A stretch of DNA of 64,000 bases, from assembly GCA_029721515.1 (NCBI GenBank), contig CM056563.1:6825454-6889453 (forward strand), in the 5' to 3' direction. Under the pieces are notes generated by a model. That model saw only the letters and a list, made by a program, of their open reading frames with translations. It was not told where the DNA came from and ran no database searches. Made by a program: the position numbers and the translations under genes. Positions 23,801-36,635 of the stretch are shown here, piece after piece. The DNA comes from Synanceia verrucosa. Lineage: Eukaryota > Chordata > Actinopteri > Perciformes > Synanceiidae. Position 1 is the first letter of the stretch. Each line of letters begins with the position of its first letter.

Positions 23801-26800
23801 TAGCCCACCCTGCAATCCTCTGAGGAGATATACAGCCCAGAGGATTACTCTCTGTTGCCTGTGTCTGAAATAGAAGGCACTACTTGCACAATGAAAATAA
23901 AAGAAAAAAAAATCTGTTGGTAATTCTTTTTATGTCTCCCAAACCTCTCTCCAGCTCTTTCGCCATCTCCTCAATCAGTTCCTTTACTCTCTCATAACAG
24001 CGTCACTTTTTTCTGCCAGCCCGCTCCTCTCTTAGGCTGTCGTGGACGCCATGCAAAGCTGCATTTAACTGCTCATAGTGGGACTCTGTATGGCAGCTTC
24101 CACTGGTCTGTCTAGTTCTTTCACCCACTGATCACCCTCAACAGCTCAGCAGAGCTCTGGTGTCGAAACATAGCAGCGGCAATAAATGCCTCCAAGACAA
24201 ATGGGCTTTGTCATCTGTAGATTTGCATTATGTTGCAGCTCAGACTGGACAAAACGAGCGCTTCATCAAGGCACTCAGTGCTGCCTCTGCAGTTGTTTCG
24301 TCACCTCGTCTGTTTGGCTGTGTGTGCTGCTCAGCATGCTGCTAATAGAGTGGACTGCTGGGGTTTCTTCCACTGCCATTGACTGACAAAGATTATATTG
24401 ATGACATTGGTCTTGGTGCAGATCTGAAGAATGCATTTTATATTTTTCTTTCTGACAATGCTGACAACTAGAAGCTGTCTCCTGCTTTTCCACCACAGGT
24501 CGACTGACCCCAGAGCAGAGCTCAGTGAGCAGTGTGGCCCTTCAGCTAACAGGCAACAACCGGAGAGAAAGGAAAGGCTGGAACTCTGTGACTGTCACAT
24601 TCCCTTACAGCTCTGCTGCATTGTCGATAATGATTCAAAGGACTCATTTCATCATTGATTTAAGTCAAATCAATATCAAGTCAGTGTTATTTGTGTAACA
24701 CAACATCATAGATTTGCCTCAGGGGGCTTCACATCCATCCTTCCTTTAGAGTACGACCCTCTCACACCATATACTGTATTTAACACATGTGAACCAAATG
24801 TGTGATCCTCTGGCTCTCCTCTAACAAGCTATGTTAGCCACCAGGCCACCAGGTGACATCATCATGTTACAGAGAAGAGGCGTTTCAGGTGTTTCTGTGG
24901 GGGAAAGGAGCTTTGTTTGGTGTGGGTTTATAACTTTACAGATCTTCATGCACAAAAAGACTATATAACACAGTAAATAAAAAGGGAAGAAAGGAGGTCC
25001 CCTTTAAAACTGCAACTATGACCTGAGAGTTTTCCTTGACTCGTAATTGGAAAGGCAGTTTAGCTGTATGGTACATAACTTTTGTAGAAGACATGGCTGT
25101 GTTGTTGCCAGAAGCACAAGGAGAAGCAGTGAAAGACTTTTATTCCACACTGCATTACACTAAAACTCTGGTGCGTTTGCACAGATATTTCAATTCATTC
25201 ATGTTCTTACATCACAGTGTGGTGGCAAACAAATAAGTTTACTTTTGACTGTAGAAGAATTGGGTGCATCAGGTTTGATTTTACGTCAGAGAGCTGTCTG
25301 TTCAATCTGTTTTTAGATGCAAGCTTGATGTACAAGTCTTCACAAAGTCTCTCTCTCACACTGAGTTGATCCTCTGCCAGTGATGCCTGAGTGTTTAATA
25401 TGATGAAGGATGACGTGAAGAAGGTTGCAGTTCAACAGCACCACCAACATTTCTTTACAGGGACTGCACTGAAGGCATCCAGTCTTTAGTGTTTTATTTT
25501 ATCTGAGGGGTTTTAAGCATTGCATGAGATGTGCACTACCTCACAGCACGTTCAGCCTAAACAACGCCTCTGTTCACGCACAATGACTCATTTATTTTTT
25601 TGTGTTCTGTACTCCGGCAGAGCTGCTGCAAATATTCTGTCACAGTAAGAGAGTCTCTGAAGCGAAAGAATAAGGTTAAAGCCCTGGGGCAAAACTGAAA
25701 AACACTCTAAGGAGCATGCAGTGGATGCTTTATTTTTTGTATTTCACAGCGAGAGGGAGTGTAAAAAAGATCTAAAGTTGGCAGAGAGGTCTTGGAATTT
25801 ATGCTGATTGTATTTCTTGCAGTCCAGGAAAGAAAGGTAAAAGGAGAGAAGTTCTACAATAACAATATCATAATGAATAATCCTGATTCTTGGTTATTAT
25901 TTTAATGTGATGCAAGTATTTTTTAAATTTTTAAGTAGCACAAATCCTGATTATCTGTCTTCTAGCTGTGGGTGCCATTGCTTTAAAAATGACTCCCAGT
26001 GTGATGATAAACTAAAATTCACAATCTCACAACCTAGGTGTGTTGACCAGATGGCAATTGAGATGCTGAGAGCACCACAGGAGGGACAAGGGAAGTCAAT
26101 GTTGACATGTGTGGCTGTACTTTGTGCCAACAGAGCTGCTCACTTTCTCCATGCTCACAACTGTGGAGCAGCTCAGTCCTCCCTGCCTGTCTGCATGCAT
26201 CATTAAGCTGACTGACGCTGTGCTCGATGGCTGTGCAGATATAAACAAGCTCCAAGCACCTTACTTAATTCTGTTTGTCTTCTTTATGGCCCATTTTGCA
26301 CATTGAACACGGATGTGGCCGAAAGGAGCTTCATTATGATAATTAAAAGAGGAGCCAGTTCAACTTGCCACTGTTCGTTGTCATTTAGTGCATTGTTGCC
26401 TATTGTCAGAGGTTTATTATTCCCTAAATTCTGCTGAGTTCTTCATTAATGGATAACCAACAGCATTGTGACTAAAACAGCTAAGCTGTACTTTTTTGGT
26501 TGTGTCATCTCAGTGGAAGAGAAGCAACAATAAGAGAAAGTAATACATTTTTACTTACTTGTGTAAACCTGTGTGCTGTCTTACTGTCTGCAGTGATGTG
26601 TGTTAGAGTGTGACACTTCCTCTCACTGCTGATTCACTGAGCATAACTTTCTGACTGATCTGTCCAGATGTCAGTGACGCTGGATGCCCATTTCTGTCAT
26701 ATATGCTGCATCGCCTCCCACAAACATCAGCAGCCTTCACTGTTTTATCCCAGCAGTTTGAGATGCACCCTTTAGCCTCACCATCCTGAGCTGAAGGATT

Positions 26801-27217
26801 ATGGTAATGCTACCTTAAGCCTGTGTTGTTTAACGAGGTGTATATTGTGTAGTGGGACCTGCTTACAATTAAGCTTTGAATCAAAGCTGCTCCTTTTCCT
26901 TGTGGGCTCAGTTGGGAGGAAAGAAAAAGAAATAGAAATTCTTCAGAGACACCAGCTGTCAGTCAAGAGTGCATTGTTCCAAAAAGTTGTTTTTTCACCA
27001 TTTGCATAGTTCTACAATACTTTGATTTGAAAGGTGCTTCACACTGCTGAGAGAAGATGGTGCTATCAGTGGAACAGCAGGGAGTCTTACCTTAATTTAT
27101 ATTAAGTTAATTATTCTGCACCTGCCTTTACATGTAATTATTTTTAACTTAACTGCTTGAAGCTCCCACAGTCCTCAGTTCTCAGGGAGTTTTTATCAGC
27201 AGAGGTGTGGAGCTTAC

Positions 27218-27883
27218 CTTGATGAGTTTGCACCTGATCTGAGCGGACACCATGTGGCTGTTCCGCAGGTTGCCCACTCGGAACATGAGGCACAGTTTGC
27301 CGTCTCGCTGAGAGATCACTGCGTCCTGGCTGAACATGAGCGTCTCTGCGCGCTTCTTAGGTTGGGACATTTTAATGAACATGCAGCCGATGAGAAAAGC
27401 GTCCACTATGGAGCCCAGCAGCGACTGGAACAAGAACAGGATGATGCCCTCCGGGCACTTCTCGGTAATGTACCGGTAGCCGTAACCGATCGTGGCCTCA
27501 GTCTCGATGAAAAACAGAAAAGCCGAAGGGAAGTTGTAAACATTGGCCACACAGGGAGTATAGGACGCGTCCTGGCCGTGGTTCAGATCCCCTCTGATAT
27601 ACGCGATGATCCACCACATAGATGCCATGACCAGCCACGCGATCGTGTAAGTCAAGATGAAGATGAGCAGGTTCCAACGCCACTTCAGGTCTACCAAAGT
27701 GGTGAAGAGGTCCGAGAGGTACCTGCTGGTCTCTCCGCCGAGGTTTCCGTGCTGCACATTGCAGCGACCGTTCTTGTCCACGAAGCGCTGGCGTTTCTTC
27801 TTAACCGGAGCGGAAAAAGTGGTAGCCCGATTTGTGTTAACCACCTGGTAGTCTTCGCCAAATTTTCTACGAAGTGCCGCCAT
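27218..27883 (-). CDS. kcnj3: kcnj3 coding exon 1 (GIRK1 potassium channel: N-terminus, both membrane helices, pore)
   Basis: First coding exon (residues 1-222) of a G-protein-gated inward rectifier K+ channel subunit, which hyperpolarises neurons and heart cells when Gbeta-gamma binds. Seen: Met start followed by ALRRKFGEDYQVV, the conserved cytoplasmic stretch KKKRQRFVDKNGRCNVQHGN, TM1 about 71-93, pore helix 118-129, selectivity filter TIGYGYR at 131-137, and TM2 about 147-171. Phe125 in the pore helix aligns with the Phe137 that separates GIRK1 from GIRK2/GIRK4 (Ser there), and Asp161 in TM2 aligns with the rectification Asp173. The exon closes with CKLIK and a GTAAGC donor (minus strand, just below 27218) in phase 0. 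The N-terminus is 12 residues shorter than in mammals. As known for GIRK1, it probably works as a heterotetramer with another GIRK subunit. The assembled protein is 513 aa against 501 in human. Which teleost paralogue (a or b) cannot be decided here. Confidence 0.97.
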
Positions 27884-28345
27884 TTGAGCTTTCCTGACGT
27901 GAAAAGGGAAAGTATTTGCTGTTTAATCCATGTTTTTGCTTGTTTGAGCCTCCAAAACACTGTTTCTGCAGTGCGTAAAATGCGCCATGGCCACTTTATA
28001 GCGCGTAAATCCTAAGAATAAAAAGCACGTATGTGAGTGCTTTTGAAGCACTGATATTATCCGTTTGTTATAAAAAAAATATCCACTAGTTTTCTAGTTA
28101 TTTTACATGACACTAGGTGATGGCTGACTGTAGCTGTACGCTCTGCACAGTCTCCACTCACTGTGGTGCTCACCAGCGGAACGAAATACGGGGAGCTGTT
28201 CAACATTCACAGCTTCTGGTGGGCTGTGGAGGATGAAGAGGGGGAGAGATGCGAGGAGAGGGAGGGAGAGAGAGGAGGGGAGAGTTACACAAGACTGCGT
28301 TTGTGCGTAAAGGGGGGAGAGGTGGACAATTTGACTCTCCTGTGA
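27884..28345 (-). promoter_or_regulatory. kcnj3: 5' flank and probable 5' UTR/promoter region of kcnj3
   Basis: This stretch lies directly upstream of the kcnj3 start codon, whose context is CTCAAATGGC. It includes a purine-rich stretch (plus strand, about 28229-28325, GAGGGAGAGA-type) that could mark a promoter. No TATA box at a convincing distance and no splice acceptor just before the ATG were identified, so the 5' UTR is probably continuous with this exon. The assignment rests on position only. Confidence 0.35.
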
Positions 28346-29453
28346 GGTTCATTGAGGCAATTAAATCATTGTACGTCTTAATTTATACATTAATACATTC
28401 GTTAATTAATTTATCCATTCACTCCTCATGAGTGCTTGTATTGTCTTCATATAGCGGATCCTCTGATGATTAATCATGGAGGGTAGAGATCCTGAGTGAT
28501 GAAACTGGAGGAGCTTTGCTTTCAAGTTAAACCGTGCCATCTACTGGAAGGACGATTTATGTGCATAGTTGAGCTGATATATACAAGCCCGTTATTGAAT
28601 TGCAGATACAGAAAATGAACAAATAATGAGGGGAAGGAAAAATACTTAATGTTTTTCTGAAAATCTTGCTTTAAAAATGTCCTTGTTGTCCAGAGGCCCT
28701 TTTTAAGTCTCTGAAGACATTAAATCTCCTATTTCCTGTGAAGCATCTTTATTGATTTAGACAGGATGGCTACTAGAGAGGAGGGTTTCCAAGACAAGTA
28801 TCCTCCCAAAGGGCACTCCTAAAAAGGATACCATGCTTCTGGCTCTCTTTGTCCTTGTTTTAATCAGGCAGAGCACCAAATGTCTGCATTGCAGGTGGGA
28901 TGAAGAAGCCCTTCACTGCTGACCCTTGTCTCAAGTGCGTTTTTCTATCTGATGATCTGTAACTGGGTTGAGATCCTGCAAGAGTATTTCTGACATGAAA
29001 GAGGTCTGCACTTCCAAAAAAATCATGATCCAAAATCGGTTTGTTACATCATTTATTGATGAAGTGCTCTTCAGATCTTTCAAGGTATTTTGAGCACCTC
29101 CTTCATCAATAAATTATGTAATGAGATGATGGTTTTCAGCAGTGTCAGCCTGTGTGTGCAGTTTCTAGTTGCAACATGCCAGAAAAAGTTTAACAAAGCA
29201 ACAGACGTGGCTTATAATGTTGTTATTTTGTGGGTTTTCCATTGTGTAAAACAAGGCATAGCTTGTCTATTTAAACTTTATTTTTTATTGAAGGAGATCT
29301 ATTATGCTTTTGTGCTTTTCCCTTTCCTTGAGTATGTCATATGAATTACAGAATGAATAATTTTTTAAAGTAGCACGTTTAGATAACAGTTAGTTTAGCA
29401 TACCCTCTAACACAGCTAGTCAGAGCAGAGCAGAAGCACAGTCCCAGGGGTTT

Positions 29454-30920
29454 GAACATGTTATATTTGAATTTGAATTGCTAAACTTGAATAATTGCAT
29501 TAAAAAACTGAATTGGAATCACATGATTTGAATTTATATTTTTACGTTTAATTTGAATCATTGCATTGGAAAAATTCAATTTATTTTCACATTCAGTTCT
29601 CACTCTTCAGATTCAAGTTTGCTGTGACAGACTAGGTACTAGTAGGAAAAGCAATCGAGGCAGATACACAGGTCTCCTCCTCGGCCAATCAGCACCTATG
29701 TTTTTGAGCACATAACATAGCAGTCAGTTGTTGCCAATGCCAGCCATCAGAATGTCCATTTACTGGATTATGGACTAATATATGGTGAAAATAACACATA
29801 AAGCTGTGGGGCATGGTTACCGTGTGATTGACAGGTCTCTGACATCTCTGAGTATGCTGAGTCAGTCACAGCGGCCTGCTTTAAATCATCTGAGGGGTCA
29901 CTGGCACAGTTTACCGGTAAGTAAAGTCATGGTTACGTTGTGAGCTAGAATTAACATCCCAGTTATTATCACAGTTCACGTAAATTACAGAGGCTCATTG
30001 CTACTCAAGCTAGCTCGTCGCAGTAGCTGATAAAATAGTGGTTGCTGCACTAACAGTACCGGTCACTGGTCGTGGTGGGCTGCTAACCCTATTATATAGG
30101 TTAACTTTGACTATAGACTATATGTGTATATCAATAGCTGTCTCGCTAACTGTGAGCTGTTATTACCCTTTGTTCTGACCTTGCATTTTAAAAGTGGCTC
30201 TGCAAGTCTCCTTACCTAAAGCCTGCTTTATGCTTCTGCAGTCTGACAATTTCTTGACTGTTGAAGTGAACACTCACTGGATTTTTTTTGCTCCAAATGT
30301 AGCCCAGTGTCATCCCTTGTGTGAGAAATTTCTTTTGGTTGATATAGTTTAAAATTCAACACTTGAAGTCGTAACACTGTTCAATACAACCAGCTAGGCT
30401 CTTCATCTTTCCCTACACCCTAGTCTTACCACTGGACGTAGCTGTTTCAAATTGTAAATAGTTAAAAAGTTTCTAATATACAGAATAAATGTTTTTATAA
30501 AGCCCTGCGTTTGTTGATGTTTTTATGATGCATTTCTGTTTTTCTTTAAATTGCAACATGTTCAGTATACATGTTATCACAAAAGAACAAATTGATGGAG
30601 GTTTTACCAGAATTGCTATTTAAAAGGCTATTTCTCTGTTAGCTTTAATCAACACCATAATTCATAGAAATTCTTATAAATGTTGCCTTCACAGGATAAA
30701 TATTACATTATGTTTTTCTTATGCGTCCTTATGTACTTTAAGGGTACAGCTTTATGTGTTATGTGTAAACTTGAATCTGAATAGTGAGAACTGAATGTGA
30801 AAATAAATAGAATTTTTCCAATGCAATGACTCAAATTAAACAATACAAATTATGTGATTCAGATTAATAATAATAATTATTCAAGTTTAGCAATTCAAAT
30901 TCAAATATAAAATATTCAAA
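29454..30920. mobile_element. long-TIR DNA transposon, non-autonomous
   Basis: Left arm 29454-29620 and right arm 30768-30920 are inverted copies about 155-165 bases long: both read TTATATTTGAATTTGAATTG, CTAAACTTGAATAATT, CATTGCATTGGAAAAATTC and TTATTTTCACATTCAGTTCT. The interior is about 1.1 kb without a transposase ORF. It does contain a CpG-bearing stretch and an ACCGGTAAGTA donor-like site near 29915. Exact outer ends and target duplication were not resolved. Superfamily unknown. Confidence 0.75.
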
Positions 30921-31384
30921 TTCAGTCTCTGGTGACACAAATTTCAGCCCATAGCCGTCTACAAAGTGCAACACCAGAACAAAAAATATTAATTAAAGTC
31001 TGCATTATTAACTGTAGCATCACCACATTCAGCTCAGACACATCTTGCCTTGATGAGGTGAGATTTGTCCACAACAAAATCAGCTCGTGTTAACAAGAAA
31101 TATAAAGTTGTTATCTTGAGAAAACATTGTTAAAAATAAAAAGTTAAACCATGGCCTCTTAGGGCTTCCATAGAAAGAGGCTCTGCAGTAAAGCCATTAA
31201 GTGTTTCTTCAATATTAAAGTGCTCTAGTAGAGAAATACAAGTATTACTCTGAAGCTTAGCATAATTAAAATAAGGAAAGAAAAGACGTTGTGCTGTCAG
31301 GTTTACTACCACAGTGAACTTGACAAAGTACTCCTGTCATATAAAGTAGATTTTATGTTAATTAGTCTGCAGGATTGAAAATAC

Positions 31385-31401
31385 AAAAAAAAAAAAAAAA
31401 A
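31385..31401. repeat. poly(A) run
   Basis: Uninterrupted run of A of about 17 bases. Could be the tail of a retroposed sequence, but nothing recognisable lies upstream. Confidence 0.6.
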
Positions 31402-32275
31402 CATTTGTGACATTCACTGCTTTTAGCATAACAGATACAAATGATCTGTCAGTGGTCGTGTTGCATGTTGGGTAATGTAGGCAGAAGAATAAGAAAGAAG
31501 AATAAAAGTATTTTATTTTATTTGTCCATCGTGAGGATGATAATGTTCAGGATCAATGTGATAATCCTTTAAATTATTTCCCACCATGCAAGTCATAGCT
31601 CAGATATTCTCTGAATGACCAAATGACATTTGCACTTTAACTATCAGGCTGATCTAACATTTGTTTTGAAAGGCAAAATGAATGCTGTATTAACACATTA
31701 ATCAGAAAGTAACATTTGCATTACACACAACTGAATGCTGACAAAGAAAAGGCTTTCATGTATCAGCTGGTTAGCATTCAGTGCATAGATCGGGAGAGAA
31801 TCTACCTATTCACATGTTAAATCACGTTTGTTAAACTAGTGCAGAGGTGTTTTACAAAGGTTGTGTGATAAACTATCTCAGTAGGATGCAGTAACTTTTC
31901 TTCTGTCTCTGCCTAATAAATGGGAGGGGTATGTGCTGTGTTTCTGATTCATAGCATATGCCACCAGATTCCAGCTATCACTAGAACAAATGTTTTTATT
32001 TTATCCCCACAGTGCAAGTCTCACCACCACCCTGGTTTCTAATAACTGAAAACGGACTTGTCTCAGTCGAGGGAACTCATACAAGGCTGTGATCCTCCTA
32101 ACAATTGAGGATTAGAGTGGAGATGGCCACGGTCGCCATCTGTTATGTGCAGGCATCAGGCTTTTCCAAATTATCACACATGTAGAAACCCAAAATACCT
32201 TGGCTCTCAAATGTTTTCTTGGCCTCCAATGTTGGATGAGGTAGAAATTCATCAATCACATATTCACATTATTTG

Positions 32276-32278
<3 letters not shown>

Positions 32279-32340
<62 letters not shown>

Positions 32341-32341
32341 G
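32279..32341. repeat. compound (GT)n-(GA)n microsatellite
   Basis: About 19 GT units run directly into about 13 GA units. Confidence 0.95.
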
Positions 32342-34800
32342 TTGGGATGGATTCATGGATTCAGGGGAGGAAGGAGTGGGAACAAAGACATACTGCACCA
32401 CAGGCTGAATTATTAATGAGGACTTGGAATAATTATCCTCTGTGTTATATGATACAGAAATTGCCAAAGATTCCAGACATGGAAATACGGGACCATTTTT
32501 CATATTTGTCATGCTTCATAGCTGTGGTCTGTGTGCAGGTGCAGACATGCTCACTCTCCTCTGTCCCCTTCACAGTGAAGGCACATTACTTCATTCATAG
32601 TAGAGTCAGTGGTTTTATGTGATGGGACTGCAGGAGTCATAATGACCGTAATGTCCCAGACACTCAGATGGTAATATAGTGGCTGAGCCATGCAGTGACA
32701 TGTCCTAACCTTAGACTGACATACATGACTCAGAACAGGACACTGAAATACTCTCAGGATGTCCTGTCTTTGTGTCTGTTTATGTGCTTTTGTGTGTTTG
32801 TGCTTTTAGTGCAAGTCTGAAGTGAGAAACACAACAGATGCTGAAAGCAGCTCTGTGATATTAATATTTTTATATCAACAAGAGATCACGTGTACTTGTA
32901 CAAACCAGCAGAGAATCACCAGTTGACTGCGGCCTAATTTTAGCGTCTTTCAGCTCACTCCTGCAGTTTAAAAGCACAAACTTTGCTTTGGCTCGGTTCA
33001 GTCAAAAGTGCTAAAAAACCTGCTGCACACTGACCTACTCAGCACCAAACAGCAGACAGACACAGTGAGCATTTAGCAGCTAAAGGATTCAATATTTCCC
33101 TTAGAAGTTGGATGAGACTAAAAGCGGCGATAAAAGATGCTTTCATATTCAATTAACATTCATCGGGTGGACAGGAACTCAACTTCAAATGAATAATAAT
33201 ATTGCTCTGTGTCTTGCAAAACAAAATGGTAACAATTACATCTTTGTTTATTTTATAAGCTATGTGCGGCAGGATATTTAGGTCAAGTTCAACCCTTGAC
33301 ACACTAACAATACTCAGCTTTTTTCATTTGTTCAATTAATTGTGTTTTCCAAATCAAAATGCAGCTTTAAAGATATCTGCCTTGATTCAAATTTCAAGGA
33401 AACTGAATCTGAATGAATTCTAGAAACACTTGAATGAGCCTATAAATACCAGCATGTACTGGTGCTTATATTTGAGTAAAAGTCCTAAATCCTCCATAAA
33501 GATTACTCAGTGAAAATCATAACTTGAAAAAAATCTTGGTTCTTGGTTTGAATTCCAAGATGATGAACATGATTAACCTTGAACTACATTTGTAGTCCCT
33601 CATTTTAATTACTGATTTTCATCTGGACTCACTTCATCAAGCCACCATCATCCATATTTAAACACTCAAAGATGAGAGTGATTTCAAAGATATCACTGTC
33701 AGTTGTGTGGGTTGTCATCATGGATGATATGAAAGGAGCAGTGACATCAAAAATGCACTCGCTGGCCCTTTTTTTGCATTACTCTACTGTCTGCATTTCA
33801 ATTATGCTCTGCTTTCTGAATTAATTGGTTCATTAGCAAAGGCAATTAGCAGTGGAGGCGTGAGGCCCGACTCTGATGTGCTCTTAGATGCATACACAGT
33901 CATTCATCCGGCAGATCTAAGGACTTCACTCTGAATACATCTGTCTTATTCTCTGAATGACTCGCTGGTTTGGGCAATTCAGCCATTTGAATTTTAGGGA
34001 TCTTTATGCACTGACTGCTATTCAAGGTGGGTTTTTTGCTCTCATTAACGACTACATATTGGATTTAATCTGCTGAAACTTGTGCTTGGTGGTGCAATTA
34101 ATGTATTGATCATCTTTTACTTTTATGTTGTATGATTATACTTATAACTCATTACATTTCAGAGGTAACAATTGTGCCTTTAATTCTTACACATTTTAAT
34201 GCCTATATCTGCAGATTGAGCTTTTAAGTAAAAAAAAACATGTTGTGTTCTATCTTATATATAGTATATCTGTACAACATACAACACCCTTTAGCTCTAA
34301 GGTACACACCAGTAAAATACAAAATTAGCTTAATTTTAATCAGCTACATTAAAAATGCTGCTTGCATGTTAATACACAGGTAATAATTATCAAAGACATA
34401 ATCTATATAAAATCTTATGTCACATTAGGTCATGCTGCATAATGACTTATTTTGAGTAAAGATAATGTGTGTAATGTGTACTGTACACTTTATATGACAC
34501 GCTTTTACTTCGTCCAACAACTTGACTTTTACTTTTATCACATACCTAACTGCTTTTAATTTGTGAGTTGATAATCTGAATTCACCTTAGACCAAATTTG
34601 AGCAGAAATTAACATTATTTTTTAACATGATTTTTTTTCTGCTTCTTTGTATTTGTAAAATACTTTTCGACATAGTCTCTGTAAATATTACATTTGTATG
34701 TATGTATTCAGTGAGCATGTAGTGTGTGTATCTATTTGGTTCTTAATGTAGTTGTGTATTTAGTGTGTATTTTTTGTGTGTATCTGCTCAGTACTCATCC

Positions 34801-34946
34801 GCCTGCATGACCCAGAATCCTTTGCGCCAAGGCAAGATGGAAGAGCCCAGCAGCTGCGAGAGAACAATGTTATGGCTCTAGATACTGAAACGGACAGCTG
34901 AGCTTGAACTACACGAGCCGAACCAGCATGTCATGGTCCTACACCG
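34801..34946 (+). promoter_or_regulatory. znf281: probable non-coding first exon and core promoter of znf281
   Basis: The sequence just before a strong donor (ACACCG|GTAAGG, junction after 34946) is richer in GC and CpG than its surroundings and lies 1.6 kb before the first coding exon. CCCAGAATCCTTTGCGCC at 34811-34828 resembles the ZNF143-type promoter element, and CAAGATGG follows at 34832-34839, similar to a YY1-type initiator element. Both are common at TATA-less housekeeping promoters. A short upstream ORF starts at the ATG in that second motif. The exon and its start site are inferred; no transcript data were available. Confidence 0.4.
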
Positions 34947-36586
34947 GTAAGGTGAATTCTCACTATCTAACTTTGGGGCAGAACCGGTCCTTCTAACAGT
35001 TGGACTCCCTGCACGGGACAGACAACAAAGCGCCGCGCACTAACGTAACATTACCGCTAGTTAGCTGCTAAGTTAGCTGTCTCGGCTATCCCAGACGAGC
35101 ATCATTGTTCACTGGAGTTGTATGGGCCGTTTGTTATGGGTCATGCTTGTGCTGTCGCTCCATCACTTACAGTCGGTTCACTGTCCAGTAAACGAAGCCA
35201 ACAACTTGGGAGAAAACAGCCAAGAGAAGTTCAAACGAGGCAAGGTTAGATGTGCTGTTTGTTTTGTTTCTCAGGCGCTAACCAACATTCGTCCTTGATC
35301 ATTTCTGCAGCTCGCTGATTTTGCGTATCTTGTGTAACACTAGTGAGCAGTGGTATCTGCCACTAATTCTTTAATTTCAACTTAAAAAGTACAAAAATAA
35401 GTTTCTCTACGTGTCCGATAAAGACACTGATTATGTTCGTGCTTTATCTGGTACTTCTGATCATATTTACTCGTTTTTTGTGTTCGTCAGCGCAGGTCTG
35501 CGGTTCTTATTGCATGGCCATATTAATTATTGCCTGATCCTGCATCACAAAGAAGGGCCCCGCAAGAGTGGTTAGCCCGGTGGTTAGCCATGTAGCTAAT
35601 TGCTTAGCGAGCAAGCTTGGTAGTTTTTCATAAATGCACGCAGATCATGGGCTGATCTCCACACACAGTTTGTCTTCTTCGTGACACTGGGGAAAGCTGA
35701 AGTTAGTCGCAGTGGCTGAAGTGTCGTTTCGTTTATTGAAAGTTGTCTTTGTGTTAGCAGAGGTTATTGCTGCTAGCTCACCACCAGAGCTGAAGGCATT
35801 TGGCAGCAGTCAGAGAGCACTCATTAGCTGGATGGGTCAAGGATAATTGTAGATTATTGAATTTATAATTTATTATCATTTTAATGTAAATTTAGTGCAC
35901 TTCCAGGAAAATAGACAATTATGATATTTTCAACTTTTGGCTACCCTGATAAATTGTATTCATCATAGCTCATCTTATTAATTTCACCTTTAACAATTTG
36001 TATCAACACCTTTCAAATATCTGCAACAGTGGGATTGTTGTTGGAAAACATACATTTGTTATGTAGAAGCTACATAATTAAGCATGCAGTCTTTCTGATG
36101 CAGTCCGTGTGCACTCTCATTGGCAGATAAGCTCGTGCAAACAGGATGACTGGGTCAGACAGGCCCATCAAACGGATTAACGCACAACTTCAATCCTCTC
36201 ATTCCTCATCTCATGTTGTGTCTAGCATTGCAGCCACAGTCACCCTTTTGCCCTGTGAAATACTGCTCCAACACTGTAATCATCCAGAGAGCACTGTGTA
36301 CACTATAGGCCCAGTTGTGTCTGTTTCGCTGGTTTCCACTTGTCATTGTGCCAGACTCAAGCCCTTTTCTTGACCCACAAACTGTCAGTTTTAATCTGAC
36401 TAAGCGCCCAGTTGTGGGATCAGATGCCTTGACACTGATTCCTGAAGACTGACTTATCTGGCTCTGTAATTGTTGTCTGTTGTCTATTATTTGTGTGTGT
36501 GTGGCCATAGATTGATTATAGTTATTTATATATTTAGTATATTACTGTCTTAAGTTTTTTTTCTGCTGTTTTTTTATTCCTCACAG
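34947..36586 (+). other. znf281: znf281 5' UTR intron
   Basis: Presumed intron between the non-coding first exon and the first coding exon. It ends in a strong polypyrimidine tract and CCTCACAG. The first few hundred bases are relatively CpG-rich, compatible with an extended promoter. No ORF of note. Confidence 0.4.
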
Positions 36587-36587
36587 G

Positions 36588-36611
36588 ATGACACTGATTG
36601 CCTTCCCATAG
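36588..36611 (+). promoter_or_regulatory. short upstream ORF in the znf281 leader
   Basis: A seven-codon ORF (MTLIAFP, stop TAG) begins one base after the splice acceptor and ends 24 bases before the main znf281 start. Upstream ORFs of this size often lower translation of the main frame by forcing reinitiation. Its use here is inferred from position only. Confidence 0.4.
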
Positions 36612-36635
36612 TTTCCCTTCCTGCCGACATCCATC

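Larger units (their letters stand above)
16598..27217 (-). other. kcnj3: kcnj3 intron 1
   Basis: This 10.6 kb intron has a GTAAGC donor and a TTTTTTCCAG acceptor on the minus strand. It contains a (TA)n tract at 17222-17269, a SINE split by a LINE fragment at 18808-20896, and otherwise unremarkable AT-rich sequence. I found no additional coding exon; the flanking phases already join without one. Confidence 0.85.
27884..34800. other. intergenic region between divergent kcnj3 and znf281
   Basis: About 7 kb between the two start regions. Apart from the element at 29454-30920 and a GT/GA microsatellite at 32279, nothing coding is supported. It should hold the distal control elements of both genes; none can be identified from one sequence. 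Confidence 0.5.

Noticed and set aside
24660..24740. Possible SINE tail remnant (GTTATTTGTGTAACACAACATC ... GCCTCAGGGGGCTTCACAT)
   Set aside because: Only about 70 bases of weak resemblance; too short to assign.
27254..28015. 253-codon plus-strand ORF over kcnj3 exon 1
   Set aside because: Antisense shadow of a GC-rich conserved exon; the minus-strand product is unmistakable GIRK1.
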